Source of the DNA: a cyanobacterium endosymbiont of Rhopalodia gibberula
GTDB lineage: Bacteria; Cyanobacteriota; Cyanobacteriia; Cyanobacteriales; Microcystaceae
Assembly (NCBI RefSeq): GCF_003574135.1
Contig: NZ_AP018341.1
Span: forward strand, 62,001-126,000
Length of the DNA stretch: 64,000 nt
Direction of reading: 5' to 3'
How positions within the stretch are numbered: position 1 is the first letter of the stretch; each line of letters begins with the position of its first letter. A program made the position numbers and the translations under genes. Below are positions 38,981 through 49,090 of the stretch, in pieces. The notes under the pieces are model-generated. The model saw only the letters and a list, made by a program, of their open reading frames with translations. It was not told where the DNA came from and ran no database searches.

Positions 38981-39649
38981 CTAAAAACTACGATATTTTG
39001 TATCAACAGTCTTCAAAAGAAAAATAGATAAGGTAAAGGCGAGATAACCAACACAAAAACCAGCAATAACATCTGTTGCCCAATGAACGTGTAAATAAAG
39101 ACTCGCCCAACCCATAAAAAAAATCAAAATAGTTGATATACTATACAGGTAAATAGTTAGTTTAGGAAACTTGAATGAAATCAAATAAGAAATGTATAAA
39201 TATAGCATGAAGTTACCAGAAATGTGACCACTAGGGTAACTGTTTCCGTGAACATCAATTAATCCTGGAGCAGGACGAATTCGAGCAAATAAGGGCTTTA
39301 GAAACTTGTCAATTAAAATAATAATTCCCAGAGAAGAAACTGCTAAAACTTGGGCTTCTTTTAAGCAACGTTTCCAGAATAAAAAACCTAAACCACCTAA
39401 AATAAGAAAAATAACAACTTCAGCTTCTCCCGACAGATAAGAGACTTGCGCAAATTCAAGTAAACCAGGTTGACGAAAGTTGCGAACCCATTGTATAAAA
39501 GCTTCATCCCAAGCATCAAGATTTCCCTGAACAACCTCTTGATTCAGCCATAGTAATAGTAATAATACGCTCACAAATGACGCTAAACTCTTATTTATTA
39601 TTGCTTTGCCAATCTTCTCCATCACACTCTTTCTTAGCTTTAGCTTCAT
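38981..39649 (-). CDS. PAP2-family membrane phosphatase with altered third motif
   Basis: This is a 222-residue protein with about six membrane helices. Motif 1 is KPLFARIRP (KX6RP), motif 2 YPSGH, and motif 3 reads SLYLHVHWATD, where the family normally has R-x5-H-x3-D. The His and Asp are kept but the expected Arg aligns with Ser (AGT). Phosphate binding may therefore be weakened. The family includes lipid phosphatases acting on phosphatidic acid or undecaprenyl pyrophosphate. It lies 27 bp upstream of the ArnT-like gene and is probably cotranscribed with it. Confidence 0.85.
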   Translation of the reverse strand: MKLKLRKSVMEKIGKAIINKSLASFVSVLLLLLWLNQEVVQGNLDAWDEAFIQWVRNFRQPGLLEFAQVSYLSGEAEVVIFLILGGLGFLFWKRCLKEAQVLAVSSLGIIILIDKFLKPLFARIRPAPGLIDVHGNSYPSGHISGNFMLYLYISYLISFKFPKLTIYLYSISTILIFFMGWASLYLHVHWATDVIAGFCVGYLAFTLSIFLLKTVDTKYRSF

Positions 39650-40835
39650 ATCTAGTTAGAGGTTAAAATTTGAGTAAGTATCACCATATAATAACACTCG
39701 GATTTATAAACGGCTTCGCCACTGACTTAATCTGAGATTACTATGATCCTTTCTAAGGATTAATCATCAATAACCCTATAAGAACAAGTTATCTTAAGAT
39801 GAATATAGCGAGGTTAAACTTTTTTCATGAAATCTATGAAACTAGCACTTATGCGGTATTTTTGTTGTGTAATATATATGAAAGATTAGAGACCTCTACC
39901 AATTTACTATTAAGATCTCCAGGACCTCAAAATTCGGGTGGAACAATTTCTAATAGACAAATTTTTTTGAACCAAGAGAATTTATTAAGTCTTGTTTTAA
40001 TGGACAAATGAAGTAAATAAGCGAATATCGTCTCAATTAATTTGCACTCTAAGTTTAGATTTTATCATTCAATTAACTATTGAAGTTAGAATTTGAAGAA
40101 ATGAAGGAACAGTTAGTTATCTGTAAAATTGTTAAGAGGATTAACCTATCGTATTTTGATTCATGCCTTTATTACCGCAACCAAAATACTAGGCAGTATA
40201 GTTCGTGACTCCCGTCTTAATTGTGCCGAAGCCGGTGATGTTGTTAATGTTGAATACATTCTCATTAAAGTGATAAAAATCTCGGATAGAATTGCTCAAG
40301 ATGAGGGAGATATTGAATTTTCTAACGCACTTCCCGGTCCAAAATCAATTGCACCCAAGCTTAAAAATGATCTCCAAGCCTAAAGTTGCGCTCTTGGTTG
40401 TTTTTAATAAATCTTAAACTTGTAGCACACCGTCACCTTTAACAAGATCAGATAATACCTCTTCATTAGTTTCTATAAATTTTTCTTCTGTTCCCTAATT
40501 ATTGTTAATTTACATGAAAAAGTTTGTCGTCGTCCTGATTTAATTTAGGTCCTAGTTTTTTTATTAATCAAACGAGGCAATCTATTCTTTTAAAGAGTCA
40601 GTCAAGTAAGCTTAAATCTATTCGATTCTAGGCAACTTGACTTTACCTAGGGAAGCTATTTTATATCTTGATACACTATCAATTTACGCCCAAAAACCCT
40701 TATAACTAACTTTTAAAGATTTACTAATTTAGTTAATAACTATTAATGAATAAGCAAAAAAACAAGTAAGTCTAAATAAACTTAAAACAGAAAAAGTAGT
40801 TAAACAAAAGTGACCAGGCTAATGTTATTAGTAGT
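39650..40835. other. 1.2-kb spacer with unidentified coding remnants
   Basis: It contains the unidentified frame at 40129-40383. A minus-strand segment near 40490-40413 reads TEEKFIETNEEVLSDLVKGD and then GVLQV before a stop, which resembles the C-terminus of a lost gene. The remainder shows nothing I can name. Confidence 0.45.
40129..40383 (+). pseudogene. Unidentified coding remnant, possibly a small or truncated gene
   Basis: An 84-codon frame with GC-richer, coding-like codons than its surroundings begins with TTG and contains YRILIHAFITATKILGSI, then RDSRLNCAEAGDVVNVEYIL and SNALPGPKSIAPKLKNDLQA. The peptide looks like the helical C-terminal part of a real protein, but no ATG start or ribosome-binding site is visible, so I favour a truncated gene. 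I do not recognise the family. Confidence 0.4.
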
Positions 40836-41039
40836 AAGATTTTAAGTTTCTATTACGACGAATAACTGCATAGAAGGTACAAGTATATTTTTGACAAAGA
40901 TTTAGTTACCAATTTAGCTAAAGAATCAATAAAAACAGGGTAGATATTCAACGTAGGAATTCGATAAAAATTTTCAACTCTTGCTTCTTTAGCAATTTCC
41001 CAATATTCGATATCAATTTCTTGAAGAGTTTCAATATGT
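40836..41039 (-). repeat. Tandem duplicate of the hemH 3' end (copy B, decayed)
   Basis: About 204 bp match 41055-41257 at roughly 85% by eye, offset by 218-219 bp. In another frame it still encodes [20 protein letters not shown] and then [15 protein letters not shown], the C-terminal part of ferrochelatase. It is out of frame with the gene by two bases and contains an indel. The hemH frame runs 92 bp into it and stops at 40948. Confidence 0.9.
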
Positions 41040-42078
41040 AATGTTTTTGAGTGCAAGATTTTAAGTTTCTATTAGGACGAATAACCGTATCAAAAGTACA
41101 AGGAGGTTCTTGAAGAGATTTAGTCACTAATTTAGCTAAAGAATTAATAAAAATGGGGTGGGTATTCAACGCAGGAACTCGATAAAAATTTTTAATTCCT
41201 GCTTCTTTAGCAACTTCCCGATATTCGATATCAATTTCTTGAAGAGTTTCAATATGTTCCGAAACAAAACTGATAGGAACTACTAATAAGTCTTTGACTC
41301 CTTTTTTCCCTAACTCTTTTAAAGAATCTTCCGTGTAAGGTTTAAGCCACTCCACCGGACCAACTCGACTTTGATAAGCTAAAGTGAAATCATTTGGTCG
41401 ATTGAGGGTTTTCATGATTAGGTGAGTACAAGCTTCAATTTCTGCTTGATAGGGATCTCCGGCTTTATCAACATAACTTTGAGGGACTCCATGAGCACTG
41501 AAGAAGATATGGATATGACAAGGATTTTCACATTTATCTAATTCTCGAGTAATTAAATCGGCCATTGCTGTTAAATAATCTGGATGATCATACCAAGAGG
41601 GAATCAAAGTATAGTTAATCCGTGTGAGATCACTATCAGATTGCCACATTTCCTCAAGCACTCGGAAACTAGAGCCACTTGTGCTAATAGAAAATTGGGG
41701 ATATAGAGGAAAAATGACTAGACGCTCTATGCTGTCTTGTTTAATGTGATTGATTGCCTCTTCAGTAAAGGGGTGCCAATAACGCATCCCAATATAAATT
41801 TGAGCATCTTGACCAATCTCTGCTAATTTTTTCCCTAGAGCTTTCCCCTGAGCTTCAGTAATCCTTCTTAAAGGGGAACCTCCCCCAATTTGTTCATAAT
41901 TTTTCTTGGATTTTTCGCTTCTCAACCGAGAAATTAACCAAGCTAAGGGCTTTTGTAACCAAGGGAAAGGTAATCGAATGATTTCTGGGTCAGAAAATAG
42001 ATTAAACAAAAAGGGGCGAACATCTTGTAATTGTTCCGGTCCCCCTAAATTTAGTAGTAAAACCCCGACACGATCCAT
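40948..42078 (-). CDS. hemH: Ferrochelatase with lost CAB-like tail
   Basis: HemH inserts iron into protoporphyrin IX to make haem. The 376-residue frame has the full catalytic core: [11 protein letters not shown] at the start, [11 protein letters not shown], the active-site His in [12 protein letters not shown] and the conserved Glu in [12 protein letters not shown]. After the core comes the cyanobacterial linker [18 protein letters not shown]. Cyanobacterial enzymes then carry a chlorophyll-binding-like (CAB/LIL) helix with a WNGRLAMLGF-type motif. Here it is absent: a 15-nt junction and an out-of-frame duplicate give an unrelated Lys-rich tail ending IFIEFLR. The start ATG at 42078 fits the family; the frame is open to 42141. 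Catalysis is probably intact. Confidence 0.92.
   Translation of the reverse strand: MDRVGVLLLNLGGPEQLQDVRPFLFNLFSDPEIIRLPFPWLQKPLAWLISRLRSEKSKKNYEQIGGGSPLRRITEAQGKALGKKLAEIGQDAQIYIGMRYWHPFTEEAINHIKQDSIERLVIFPLYPQFSISTSGSSFRVLEEMWQSDSDLTRINYTLIPSWYDHPDYLTAMADLITRELDKCENPCHIHIFFSAHGVPQSYVDKAGDPYQAEIEACTHLIMKTLNRPNDFTLAYQSRVGPVEWLKPYTEDSLKELGKKGVKDLLVVPISFVSEHIETLQEIDIEYREVAKEAGIKNFYRVPALNTHPIFINSLAKLVTKSLQEPPCTFDTVIRPNRNLKSCTQKHYILKLFKKLISNIGKLLKKQELKIFIEFLR
41055..41257 (-). repeat. Tandem repeat copy A inside hemH
   Basis: This is the in-frame copy, encoding [20 protein letters not shown] through [10 protein letters not shown]. It is separated from copy B by 15 nt (41040-41054). Confidence 0.9.
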
Positions 42079-42206
42079 AATTTTATGTAGATAAATAACA
42101 TTTTCAGATTCTTTGTTAAGTTTAACAATATATAGGCTCACTATTGAGATTTCAGTGACAGAATACTCAATAATCTAGTGAGTTACATAAGTCAGGAGGT
42201 GACGAG

Positions 42207-42825
42207 TTGATCACAATTTTAAGAACCTGGAGTTATCAATATCCTTGATTACATAGCACTCTTTCTCGTTTAGCATCTCTGAATGTTGAAGGTGAAAGAG
42301 AGTTTTGTCATTTTACCATTGAAAATGTTCCTCTGAAGTCTGATACTAGGATTTGATATTTCTGCTATGGCAGAAGTCAAACCACTCACTTTCTACTGAA
42401 ACAACTTGACTCAACGTCTTATTGACTTCCCTTTGTCGGACAGTTAAAGCTGTTTTTGAAGCCAATCATGTTAACGAGTGAGCTAAACAAATGCTTTTTG
42501 CTCAATCAAAATTTGCTTGAGTTCATACCAGGTTTGTTCTTGTTGCTCTCCACAAAATGGAAACTAAGCAACTTGAGGAAATTTTTAAAAAGTTTATCAG
42601 GTTCCTAATTCTGGAGAAGTTTTTGTTGTAATTGATTTATACAAGCCGATTAACCGTTTATTTTGTCAACCTTTAACTATTTTCGTGTGAACATTTGAAG
42701 TGAAGATAGCTTAGAAGTTACTAAACACTGACTTAGTGACAAAGTTAACTTCAGTAGGTTTTTGAGATTGTCAACAACGACTTTATGGAGAAGGAAATTT
42801 GCAAGTAATTCAAGTGAAGAAATAA
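42207..42825 (+). pseudogene. UbiE-like class I SAM methyltransferase, decayed
   Basis: Across frames the plus strand reads ITILRTWSYQYP, LSRLASLNVEGERE, FTIENVPLKSDTRI, a damaged glycine loop (CYGRSQTTHFLLKQL), AKQMLFAQSKFA, then VALHKMETKQLEEIFKKF, LTVYFVNL and YGEGNLQVIQVKK with the final stop. These correspond in order to a class I methyltransferase of the UbiE type, with its conserved C-terminal GGGSLQVIQ-like end. Many stops and shifts make it dead. It ends 42 bp before yqeG. The family is clear; the substrate of the ancestor is not known. Confidence 0.78.
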
Positions 42826-42867
42826 GATTAAAAATGACCCCTCCATCATATTGAGGTAAATAAACGA

Positions 42868-43428
42868 ATGTCCAAGACCAAATTATTACAACCTGATTTA
42901 GTTTTGGGAGATACTATTCTCGGTTTAACACCAGAAATTCTCACCCATTATCACATTAAAGGATTAGTCTTGGATGTAGACGAAACCTTGGTTCCCCTCC
43001 AACAAAGTCAAGTCTCCCAAGAACTTGAGCAGTGGATAGAAACTATTAGACAAATAGCTCCTATTTGGCTAGTCAGTAATAACTTAAGTGAAGGTCGCAT
43101 TAGGAGAATTGCCAACACCTTAGCTTTACCCTACCTATTAGGGGCTATAAAACCTTCTCGACGCAAATTACGGCAGGCTGTCCAGGCAATGGAACTCCCG
43201 GTTGATGGTGTGGCTATGGTGGGTGATCGTTTATTTACCGATGTTCTGGCTGGTAATCGTTTGGGAATGTTCACCATCCTCGTAAAACCCATAACAGATG
43301 ATACTACTGTAGCTGAGCGTTACCACCCAATTCACAATTTCGAAATCTGGCTATCTCGAATCTTAGGAGTATCTTTGATAGTTTCACAACATGAATTTAC
43401 TAAAAATGATCGATCTTTAAAAGGTTAA
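42868..43428 (+). CDS. YqeG-family HAD-IIIA phosphatase
   Basis: The 186-residue protein has the HAD nucleophile motif LVLDVDETLVPL (~32-43), LVSNNLSEGR (~70), the lysine in AIKPSRRKLR and the acidic GDRLFTDVLAGNRLGM (~115-130). These are intact and typical of YqeG, whose homologues include phosphatidylglycerophosphate phosphatases of the PTPMT-like or Gep4 type. A role in phosphatidylglycerol synthesis is therefore possible; this is family inference. The ATG at 42868 follows a methyltransferase pseudogene. Confidence 0.88.
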   Translation: MSKTKLLQPDLVLGDTILGLTPEILTHYHIKGLVLDVDETLVPLQQSQVSQELEQWIETIRQIAPIWLVSNNLSEGRIRRIANTLALPYLLGAIKPSRRKLRQAVQAMELPVDGVAMVGDRLFTDVLAGNRLGMFTILVKPITDDTTVAERYHPIHNFEIWLSRILGVSLIVSQHEFTKNDRSLKG

Positions 43429-44440
43429 TTCTGAAAAACTTGATTTCCTACTTTAGGTCAGTCTTCTCGAGAAGAATTTAACTAAACTATCTTCAAATAC
43501 TAACCCTTACTTTAAATGGTCTTAATACCATTTTATGATAATGTTGAATGTGATATAAGCACTATAAAATTCTCTCGTTTGAAAAAGTGCTTTTTTCCGA
43601 TAAATATAGTATGCGAGATACAATGTCTATATCCATTTTGTAGTACAAACAGATTTCATTTACAATAAAAGTAGGCAAGTTAATGTCTATTGCTAACGCG
43701 TCACGTATTTTTGGTCAAACCAATAAGTGTCTTAGTTTTGTCAAAGTCTTAGTTCTGTCAAATTTTTTTCAAAAGTTTCTTTTTAGATTTTCTAAATTTT
43801 TATGGGGCAATTCTCATGCTTCTAAAATGTTAAGTATAATTTAAATATTTATCAAAATTCTTATGAACAAATTCAAAGATTTTTTCGCTTTCGCAAGTAT
43901 GTATTCTTTTCCGAAAATAAAACGCGATTCATCAATAGATAATACTTTTCAGTAGATCATTTTTATATCTCCTAAAAGCCTTCTAATTAAGACTTTCAAG
44001 TCGCTGTCGTTACAATGTTTTTCAATTTTGTTGACTATAAGAACCTGTTATTATCCATCTCAACGATTGAAGATAATTAATTGCTATTCTCTAACAAATG
44101 TGTGTATTGTAATCCCTTTAATGGAAATATGACCACAAGTTTCCGTCCTCGTTACGGTTGTGATATTCCTAGTATCACATTAAGTTAATTTTAGCTGTTA
44201 GTATCTCTTTTTGAATGTTTTGACAATGGCATAGGGTAAATAAAGGGCAAAAATTCATTCCCAGGATAAACTTAAAAATGTTTATTTATGAATGATTATT
44301 GGACTGTATATATATTTCATATGGACACAGACAGTTGATGTTGGTTATCTATAAAATATCTCTGTGGTTAGAAATATTTTAAAAAGTGTAGAGATATTTA
44401 ATCAAATGTCTCTACACTAAATTGTTAGTAAAAAAATCTT
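43429..44440. other. 1.0-kb spacer between convergent genes
   Basis: No intact gene. A minus-strand frame around 43940-43880 reads SIDESRFIFGKEYIL, loosely like an IS630 transposase segment, but it is too short to claim. A terminator hairpin for the kinase gene is at 44385-44418. Confidence 0.6.
44385..44418 (-). terminator. Terminator of the PfkB kinase gene
   Basis: The arms AGTGTAGAGATATTT (44385-44399) and AAATGTCTCTACACT (44404-44418) pair over 15 bp with one T-G wobble and a 4-nt loop, 23 bp past the stop. On the minus strand it is followed by a T-run (TTTTTAAAA), the classic intrinsic terminator shape. Confidence 0.75.
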
Positions 44441-45430
44441 TTAACTTGTTAGTAAAGATTTTAACTTCTCAGTAGTTAAACGAGGTCCATAACTAGTAAC
44501 AATACGAGAAGAAGCCCGTGAAGCGAGATCACCAGCTTGTCTATAGGTCATCCCGTGGGTGATCCCATAAAGAAATGCTCCTGCATACATATCTCCTGCG
44601 CCAACAGTATCAACAGCCTGGACGGGATAAGGAGCAATTTCAATTAATCCCTGACCATCAAAAACTAATGATCCCTTCGATCCACGTGTGATAGCAAACC
44701 CCTGAGCTATACTTTTTAAGTAGGCGATCATCTCAGAAAAATCTTCCGTATTAGATATTTTTGCGGCTTCTACTTCATTAGCAAAAATGAAATCTAATTT
44801 AGAGCCAATTATCTTTAATAACCCATTCTTAAAAAACTCCACTATGTTTGGATCAGATAAGGACAAGGTGGTTTTTACCCCTGAGCTTTCTGCAATTTCT
44901 CTAGCTTTAATAGCTGCTGCTTGAGAAGTTGGTGAAGTGACTAAATATCCTTCCAAGTAAAGATATTCAGAGTCAGAAATTGCTTCGAAGACTAATTCTT
45001 GTTCGGACAAATTGCCCGAAATACCTAAAAATGTGTTCATGGTGCGATCAGCATCAGGAGTCACCATAACTAGGCATTTTCCGGTGGTTCCCTCTTCGCC
45101 ATCACTATTGTGTTCATTGGTGTCTAACCCACACTGGCGTAGATCTTCCAAATAAAATTTTCCTGCCTCATCTGCCGCCACTTTACAAGAATAAAACCCG
45201 TTACCACCAAACTGACTAATAGCTATCATGGTATTAGCAGCAGAGCCTCCACTACTTTGTTTACATGGTTGTCCATTCAGCTTTTTTATTAACTCCTCTT
45301 GACGGACTTCATCCACGAGAGTCATAACACCTTTATCAATGTTTAATACTTGAAGTAATTCTGGTGAAACTTTAAATTCTATATCTACTAAAGCGTTACC
45401 AGCACCATAAACATGATACTTTTTCTCCAT
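44441..45430 (-). CDS. PfkB-family sugar/nucleoside kinase (adenosine kinase-like)
   Basis: The 329-residue kinase has the PfkB N-terminal signature region [22 protein letters not shown]-like (GGSAANT at ~67) and the C-terminal signature with catalytic Asp, [16 protein letters not shown] (~275-290). The first glycine-rich stretch [12 protein letters not shown] matches the cyanobacterial proteins usually called adenosine kinase. Substrate specificity is not proven by sequence. The frame is open to 45475, but the ATG at 45430 ([16 protein letters not shown]) fits the family. Confidence 0.85.
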   Translation of the reverse strand: MEKKYHVYGAGNALVDIEFKVSPELLQVLNIDKGVMTLVDEVRQEELIKKLNGQPCKQSSGGSAANTMIAISQFGGNGFYSCKVAADEAGKFYLEDLRQCGLDTNEHNSDGEEGTTGKCLVMVTPDADRTMNTFLGISGNLSEQELVFEAISDSEYLYLEGYLVTSPTSQAAAIKAREIAESSGVKTTLSLSDPNIVEFFKNGLLKIIGSKLDFIFANEVEAAKISNTEDFSEMIAYLKSIAQGFAITRGSKGSLVFDGQGLIEIAPYPVQAVDTVGAGDMYAGAFLYGITHGMTYRQAGDLASRASSRIVTSYGPRLTTEKLKSLLTS

Positions 45431-45903
45431 GAATGCTTTCTTGTCTGACGACAAACCTCTAAAATGTTCAATCATATTCTAGGCTAACATAGAGTATTTT
45501 CATTACAATTTTGGTTATTTTAGCAATAAACAAAATTTTAGATGAGTTAATGATTAATCTTAATAAGATTTATTTTTACAATGTAAATTGATATGAATCA
45601 TCGAAAAAATCGAAGTTATTTAACTATTTATCTTTAATTAATTTTTTAACCCTAGCTTTATCAATATGAAGAGTTACTAGAATCAAAAAATAATAATAAC
45701 TAAATCTTAAATAACCAAAAAAAACTATAATTTTAAATGTAACTAGATTTTATTATTATTTTTTTACTGTAAAAATAATCTAAGATAGTTTCGATTTCAA
45801 GACTAGCTTAATTGATGATATAAATCACCATATTAGGGGTATATGGCTAAACAATAAATTTTTTAAAAGTTTAACTACGGACATAAAGTTAATATATCCT
45901 AAT

Positions 45904-45950
45904 TAATTATAATAGATTTTTTAAAAAAATAAGAAAATCTATTATAATTA
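45904..45950. repeat. Hairpin, perfect 17-bp stem, 13-nt loop
   Basis: The arms TAATTATAATAGATTTT (45904-45920) and its exact reverse complement (45934-45950) are AT-rich and have no adjacent gene. Confidence 0.7.
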
Positions 45951-46705
45951 TGCTTGTTGTTTCAATAAGCAATCTTAATTGTGTATGTATAGTAATTTTT
46001 TTTATAAATACTGATTTAATCATGATAATTATTTTATCTTAAATTCGTTGCGTAATTGGTTAATAAGTCTTAAAAAATACATAAAAGAAATAATAATTGA
46101 ACTATTACAAGAACTAATTTAAATCACTTTTTACCTAAAAATACTTAATATATTAAATACTTTAAGCTGTTTTTTATAACAAATAAAAACTTAATTTAAA
46201 ATTAAAAAAATACTTAAATCAATAAAAGTATTTATACTAAAAAGTTTTAAAAAATCTTCAAATCAAAAGATAATAACAATCTAACTGGGAAGTCTTTATT
46301 CTATAGACCAAATGTGATCTTAGAAAGGTGATAATACTCGCCAATAAAAATTCTGACATGCGAGATAAAATATAGATACTTTTACTAAAAAATAGATATC
46401 AATACTAACTACAAAGTAAGTTAAAGTATAACAATAGCAGCTAAGTAGGACTAATGTGGTTTTGATAGTACTGTCAATAAACTAAGTTAAACTTTCTATT
46501 ACTGTTGACAAGGCTATTTTGATTAAAGATAATGATAATCTCATTATTTCTAGTTTATAAGAGCTAAAACCATCAAAAGATTGTCACTGTTTTTAGGTAT
46601 GAAGATTGCTCGTTCTTTGATTCAAGGTTTATTCCTCACGGAAACTACGGTTATTTAATAGACTTAATAATAGCTGCTCCTGTTTATCTATAATTCAAAA
46701 ACAAA

Positions 46706-46743
46706 GGAGAAAAAACAGATATTATAATCTTTGTTTTTTCTCC
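46706..46743 (-). terminator. Terminator of the ctpA-type gene
   Basis: The arms GGAGAAAAAACA (46706-46717) and its reverse complement (46732-46743) form a 12-bp stem 71 bp after the minus-strand stop. Confidence 0.6.
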
Positions 46744-46813
46744 CCATTTAAGTCTTAAGTGACCTAAGGCTACTAAATAATATTAATTTTTACTACCAGA
46801 TGCTTAAACAATG

Positions 46814-48124
46814 TTATTGACCTATGGCCTGGACATTGGTTTCTTTAGAGTTCGTTATTTGCTGCTTAAGTACTTCAAACGCTTTATCGAACTGGGGATC
46901 ACCAAAACTCCCAATTCGCTCGCGATCTTGTTGGAGAGCTTTGCGTTCGTCATCGCTCAATTCAAATATGACATCAGGATCAATACCTTGTTTATTAATA
47001 TCTCGGCCATTGGGAGTGAGATACTTAGCAATGGTAACAGCTAACCCAGAGCCGTCCCCTAATCCTCGCACCGACTGCACTAGACCTTTACCAAAGGTCT
47101 GTGTTCCTACAATCATAGCACGTCTATGATCTTGTAAGGCCCCTGATAAAATTTCACTAGCACTCGCTGAGCCGCCATCAACTAATACCACTAGGGGTTT
47201 ATCTGTTAAGGCACGGTTACTGGCCCGTTGTTGTTCTTCTTGTCCACCACGATTAACTGTTGAGACAATTTTTCCTTCATCGAGCCACATACGAGCGATT
47301 TCGATGCTTGAATATAGCAGACCTCCAGGGTTAGAACGAAGGTCTAAAATATAGCCGTTAACCTGTTCGGCCTCTAAATTTTTAATAGCTTCTCGCATTT
47401 CTTGACCAGCTTGACTACTAAATTGAGTTAGACGAATATAGCCAATCAACCCGATAGGAGTTTTTTGAGAACGAGAGCGAACAGGGTTTAATTCTATGCG
47501 CGCCCTAATAAGAGAATAATCAGTTTCTTCAGCACTACGGCGAATTGTTAAAGTCACTTCACTACCTGGTTTACCCCGAATTAACTTAACGGCATCTCCA
47601 ACGTCCATACCCTTAGTAATTTTGCCATTAATTTTTGTGATGATATCTTTAGACAAAATCCCGGCTTTAAACGCTGGGGTATTTTCAATGGGAGCAACCA
47701 CCATCAATTCGTTAGTTTCTTCATCCTTGGTAATTTGAATACCTACTCCAGTTAATTCTCCTGAAGTATCAATTTGCATATTTTTGAATTCTTCAGGATC
47801 CATAAATCGGGTATATGGATCTTCAAGCCTTTCGAGCATTTCCCGAATCGCCTTATAAGCGTCCTTCTTGTCAATATAAGGACGTTTTAAATATTCTTGA
47901 CGAATAGCTCGCCAATCTACCTGATTAAACGTTGCGTCAACATAGGTTCGGTTAATGATCTGCCAGACTTCATCAACCAATTCTTTTGGATTATCTTGAA
48001 AAAAAGCTTGACTCTGGGAGAAGCGGAGTCCTCCGCCTGTGACTGCAACCGCAGTCAAGACAGCCGCAGTCGCGCCGAGAATTAGTCCGCGTTTTTGATT
48101 AACCATAAGCCTAAATTTATGCAA
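46814..48124 (-). CDS. Carboxyl-terminal processing protease (S41, PDZ)
   Basis: The 436-residue exported S41A peptidase has a signal anchor at about residues 13-35, a PDZ domain at ~110-200 (SGELTGVGIQITKDEE through IRGKPGSEVTLTIRR) and the protease core with nucleophile Ser in DGGSASASEILSGAL (~318) and Lys in FGKGLVQSV (~344). The three cyanobacterial paralogues CtpA, CtpB and CtpC cannot be told apart safely here; CtpA matures photosystem II D1. ATGs at 48124 and 48106 are both possible starts, the latter (MVNQKRGLILG) giving a more usual leader. It is divergent from ftsQ. Confidence 0.92.
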   Translation of the reverse strand: MHKFRLMVNQKRGLILGATAAVLTAVAVTGGGLRFSQSQAFFQDNPKELVDEVWQIINRTYVDATFNQVDWRAIRQEYLKRPYIDKKDAYKAIREMLERLEDPYTRFMDPEEFKNMQIDTSGELTGVGIQITKDEETNELMVVAPIENTPAFKAGILSKDIITKINGKITKGMDVGDAVKLIRGKPGSEVTLTIRRSAEETDYSLIRARIELNPVRSRSQKTPIGLIGYIRLTQFSSQAGQEMREAIKNLEAEQVNGYILDLRSNPGGLLYSSIEIARMWLDEGKIVSTVNRGGQEEQQRASNRALTDKPLVVLVDGGSASASEILSGALQDHRRAMIVGTQTFGKGLVQSVRGLGDGSGLAVTIAKYLTPNGRDINKQGIDPDVIFELSDDERKALQQDRERIGSFGDPQFDKAFEVLKQQITNSKETNVQAIGQ

Positions 48125-48310
48125 AGATAAATGGGTAAAGAGATTTTTTGCTAACTACGTGTCAACTGTGACACTTGGACCTGATAGTGCAACTCGGTAT
48201 ATCTTCTACTATTGAGTTGTTTACTTCATAGAGACAGACAATCAGTTATTTTCTGATTAGAGTACTTTCCTCTAGTTATAACATCTTTTGAAAGTAGGTA
48301 CAGTCATCCT

Positions 48311-49090
48311 ATGATGAATAACATACCAGTTGATACTGATTCGTTAAAAAGTAGACGACAAACTTTACGTTTTCAGCGAAGATTAAAGGCATGGCAAGGG
48401 GTCTGGCGCTTTTTCGCCCTCTCGGGAATGGTGGGGGGATTAGTCTGGATAGTTAGTTGGCCTCATTGGGTGATCAGAGATAAATCACAAATTAAGATTG
48501 TAGGAAATCGACTATTGTCTTCAGAGAAAATTCGACAGCTTCTTCAGATATCTTATCCTCAGTCTATCTGGCAACTACCCCTTCATCAATTGACCCAACA
48601 ATTGAAGGCAGAACCCCCATTGAAAGATATTCATCTTACTCGTCAACTTTTTCCAACTCAGATAATTATTACTGTTAAGGAACGACAACCTATTGCTATG
48701 GGTACTTCTTCTCAAGGGGACGGCTATCTTGATGCTACTGGAGTTTGGATTCCTAAGAAATTCTATCAAAAGGATACAAAAGTTGAGACAGAACAGAACC
48801 TCACGGTACTCGGTTTTGAGCCTCAATATCGTTCCCATTGGCTTGAAATATATCACCTAATTCTTCAGTCTTCCATAAACGTTATGACAGTGGATTGGCG
48901 AGACCCAAGTAATCTTATTTTAAAAACTGAATTGGGAACCGTTTATTGTGGTCCTTATGGTGATCGCTTTCGGGAACAATTGCAAGTTTTAGCTAAAATG
49001 AGAAAACTTTCGTCCCGTGTTCCTCCAAACCGTATTTTTTACTTAGATGTGACCAATCCTCGGTCTCCTTCCGTTCGTCTAGCTCCTTAG
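48311..49090 (+). CDS. ftsQ: Cell-division protein FtsQ/DivIB
   Basis: The 259-residue protein has a cytoplasmic basic N-terminus (RRQTLRFQRRLKAWQG), one membrane helix (~35-55), then a POTRA domain starting IKIVGNRLLSSEKIRQLL and the FtsQ beta domain (YLDATGVWIPKKF, later GTVYCGPYGDRF). FtsQ links the early and late divisome. It lies 292 bp before ftsZ on the same strand, the conserved cyanobacterial ftsQ-ftsZ order. Confidence 0.9.
   Translation: MMNNIPVDTDSLKSRRQTLRFQRRLKAWQGVWRFFALSGMVGGLVWIVSWPHWVIRDKSQIKIVGNRLLSSEKIRQLLQISYPQSIWQLPLHQLTQQLKAEPPLKDIHLTRQLFPTQIIITVKERQPIAMGTSSQGDGYLDATGVWIPKKFYQKDTKVETEQNLTVLGFEPQYRSHWLEIYHLILQSSINVMTVDWRDPSNLILKTELGTVYCGPYGDRFREQLQVLAKMRKLSSRVPPNRIFYLDVTNPRSPSVRLAP

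Larger units (their letters stand above)
45431..46813. other. 1.4-kb AT-rich spacer
   Basis: I see no gene. It contains a perfect 17-bp hairpin (45904-45950) and the ctpA terminator hairpin (46706-46743). A short plus-strand frame near 46599 (MKIARSLIQGLFLTETTVI) is too small to interpret. Confidence 0.65.

Noticed and set aside
40853-41056. 67-codon minus-strand frame that looks like a separate ferrochelatase fragment
   Set aside because: It is the decayed second copy of the hemH 3' end, not a gene. It has no start signal and ends out of phase.
43880-43945. SIDESRFIFGKEYIL-like minus-strand segment, recalling an IS630 transposase
   Set aside because: Too short, with stops close on both sides and no second transposase motif in order.
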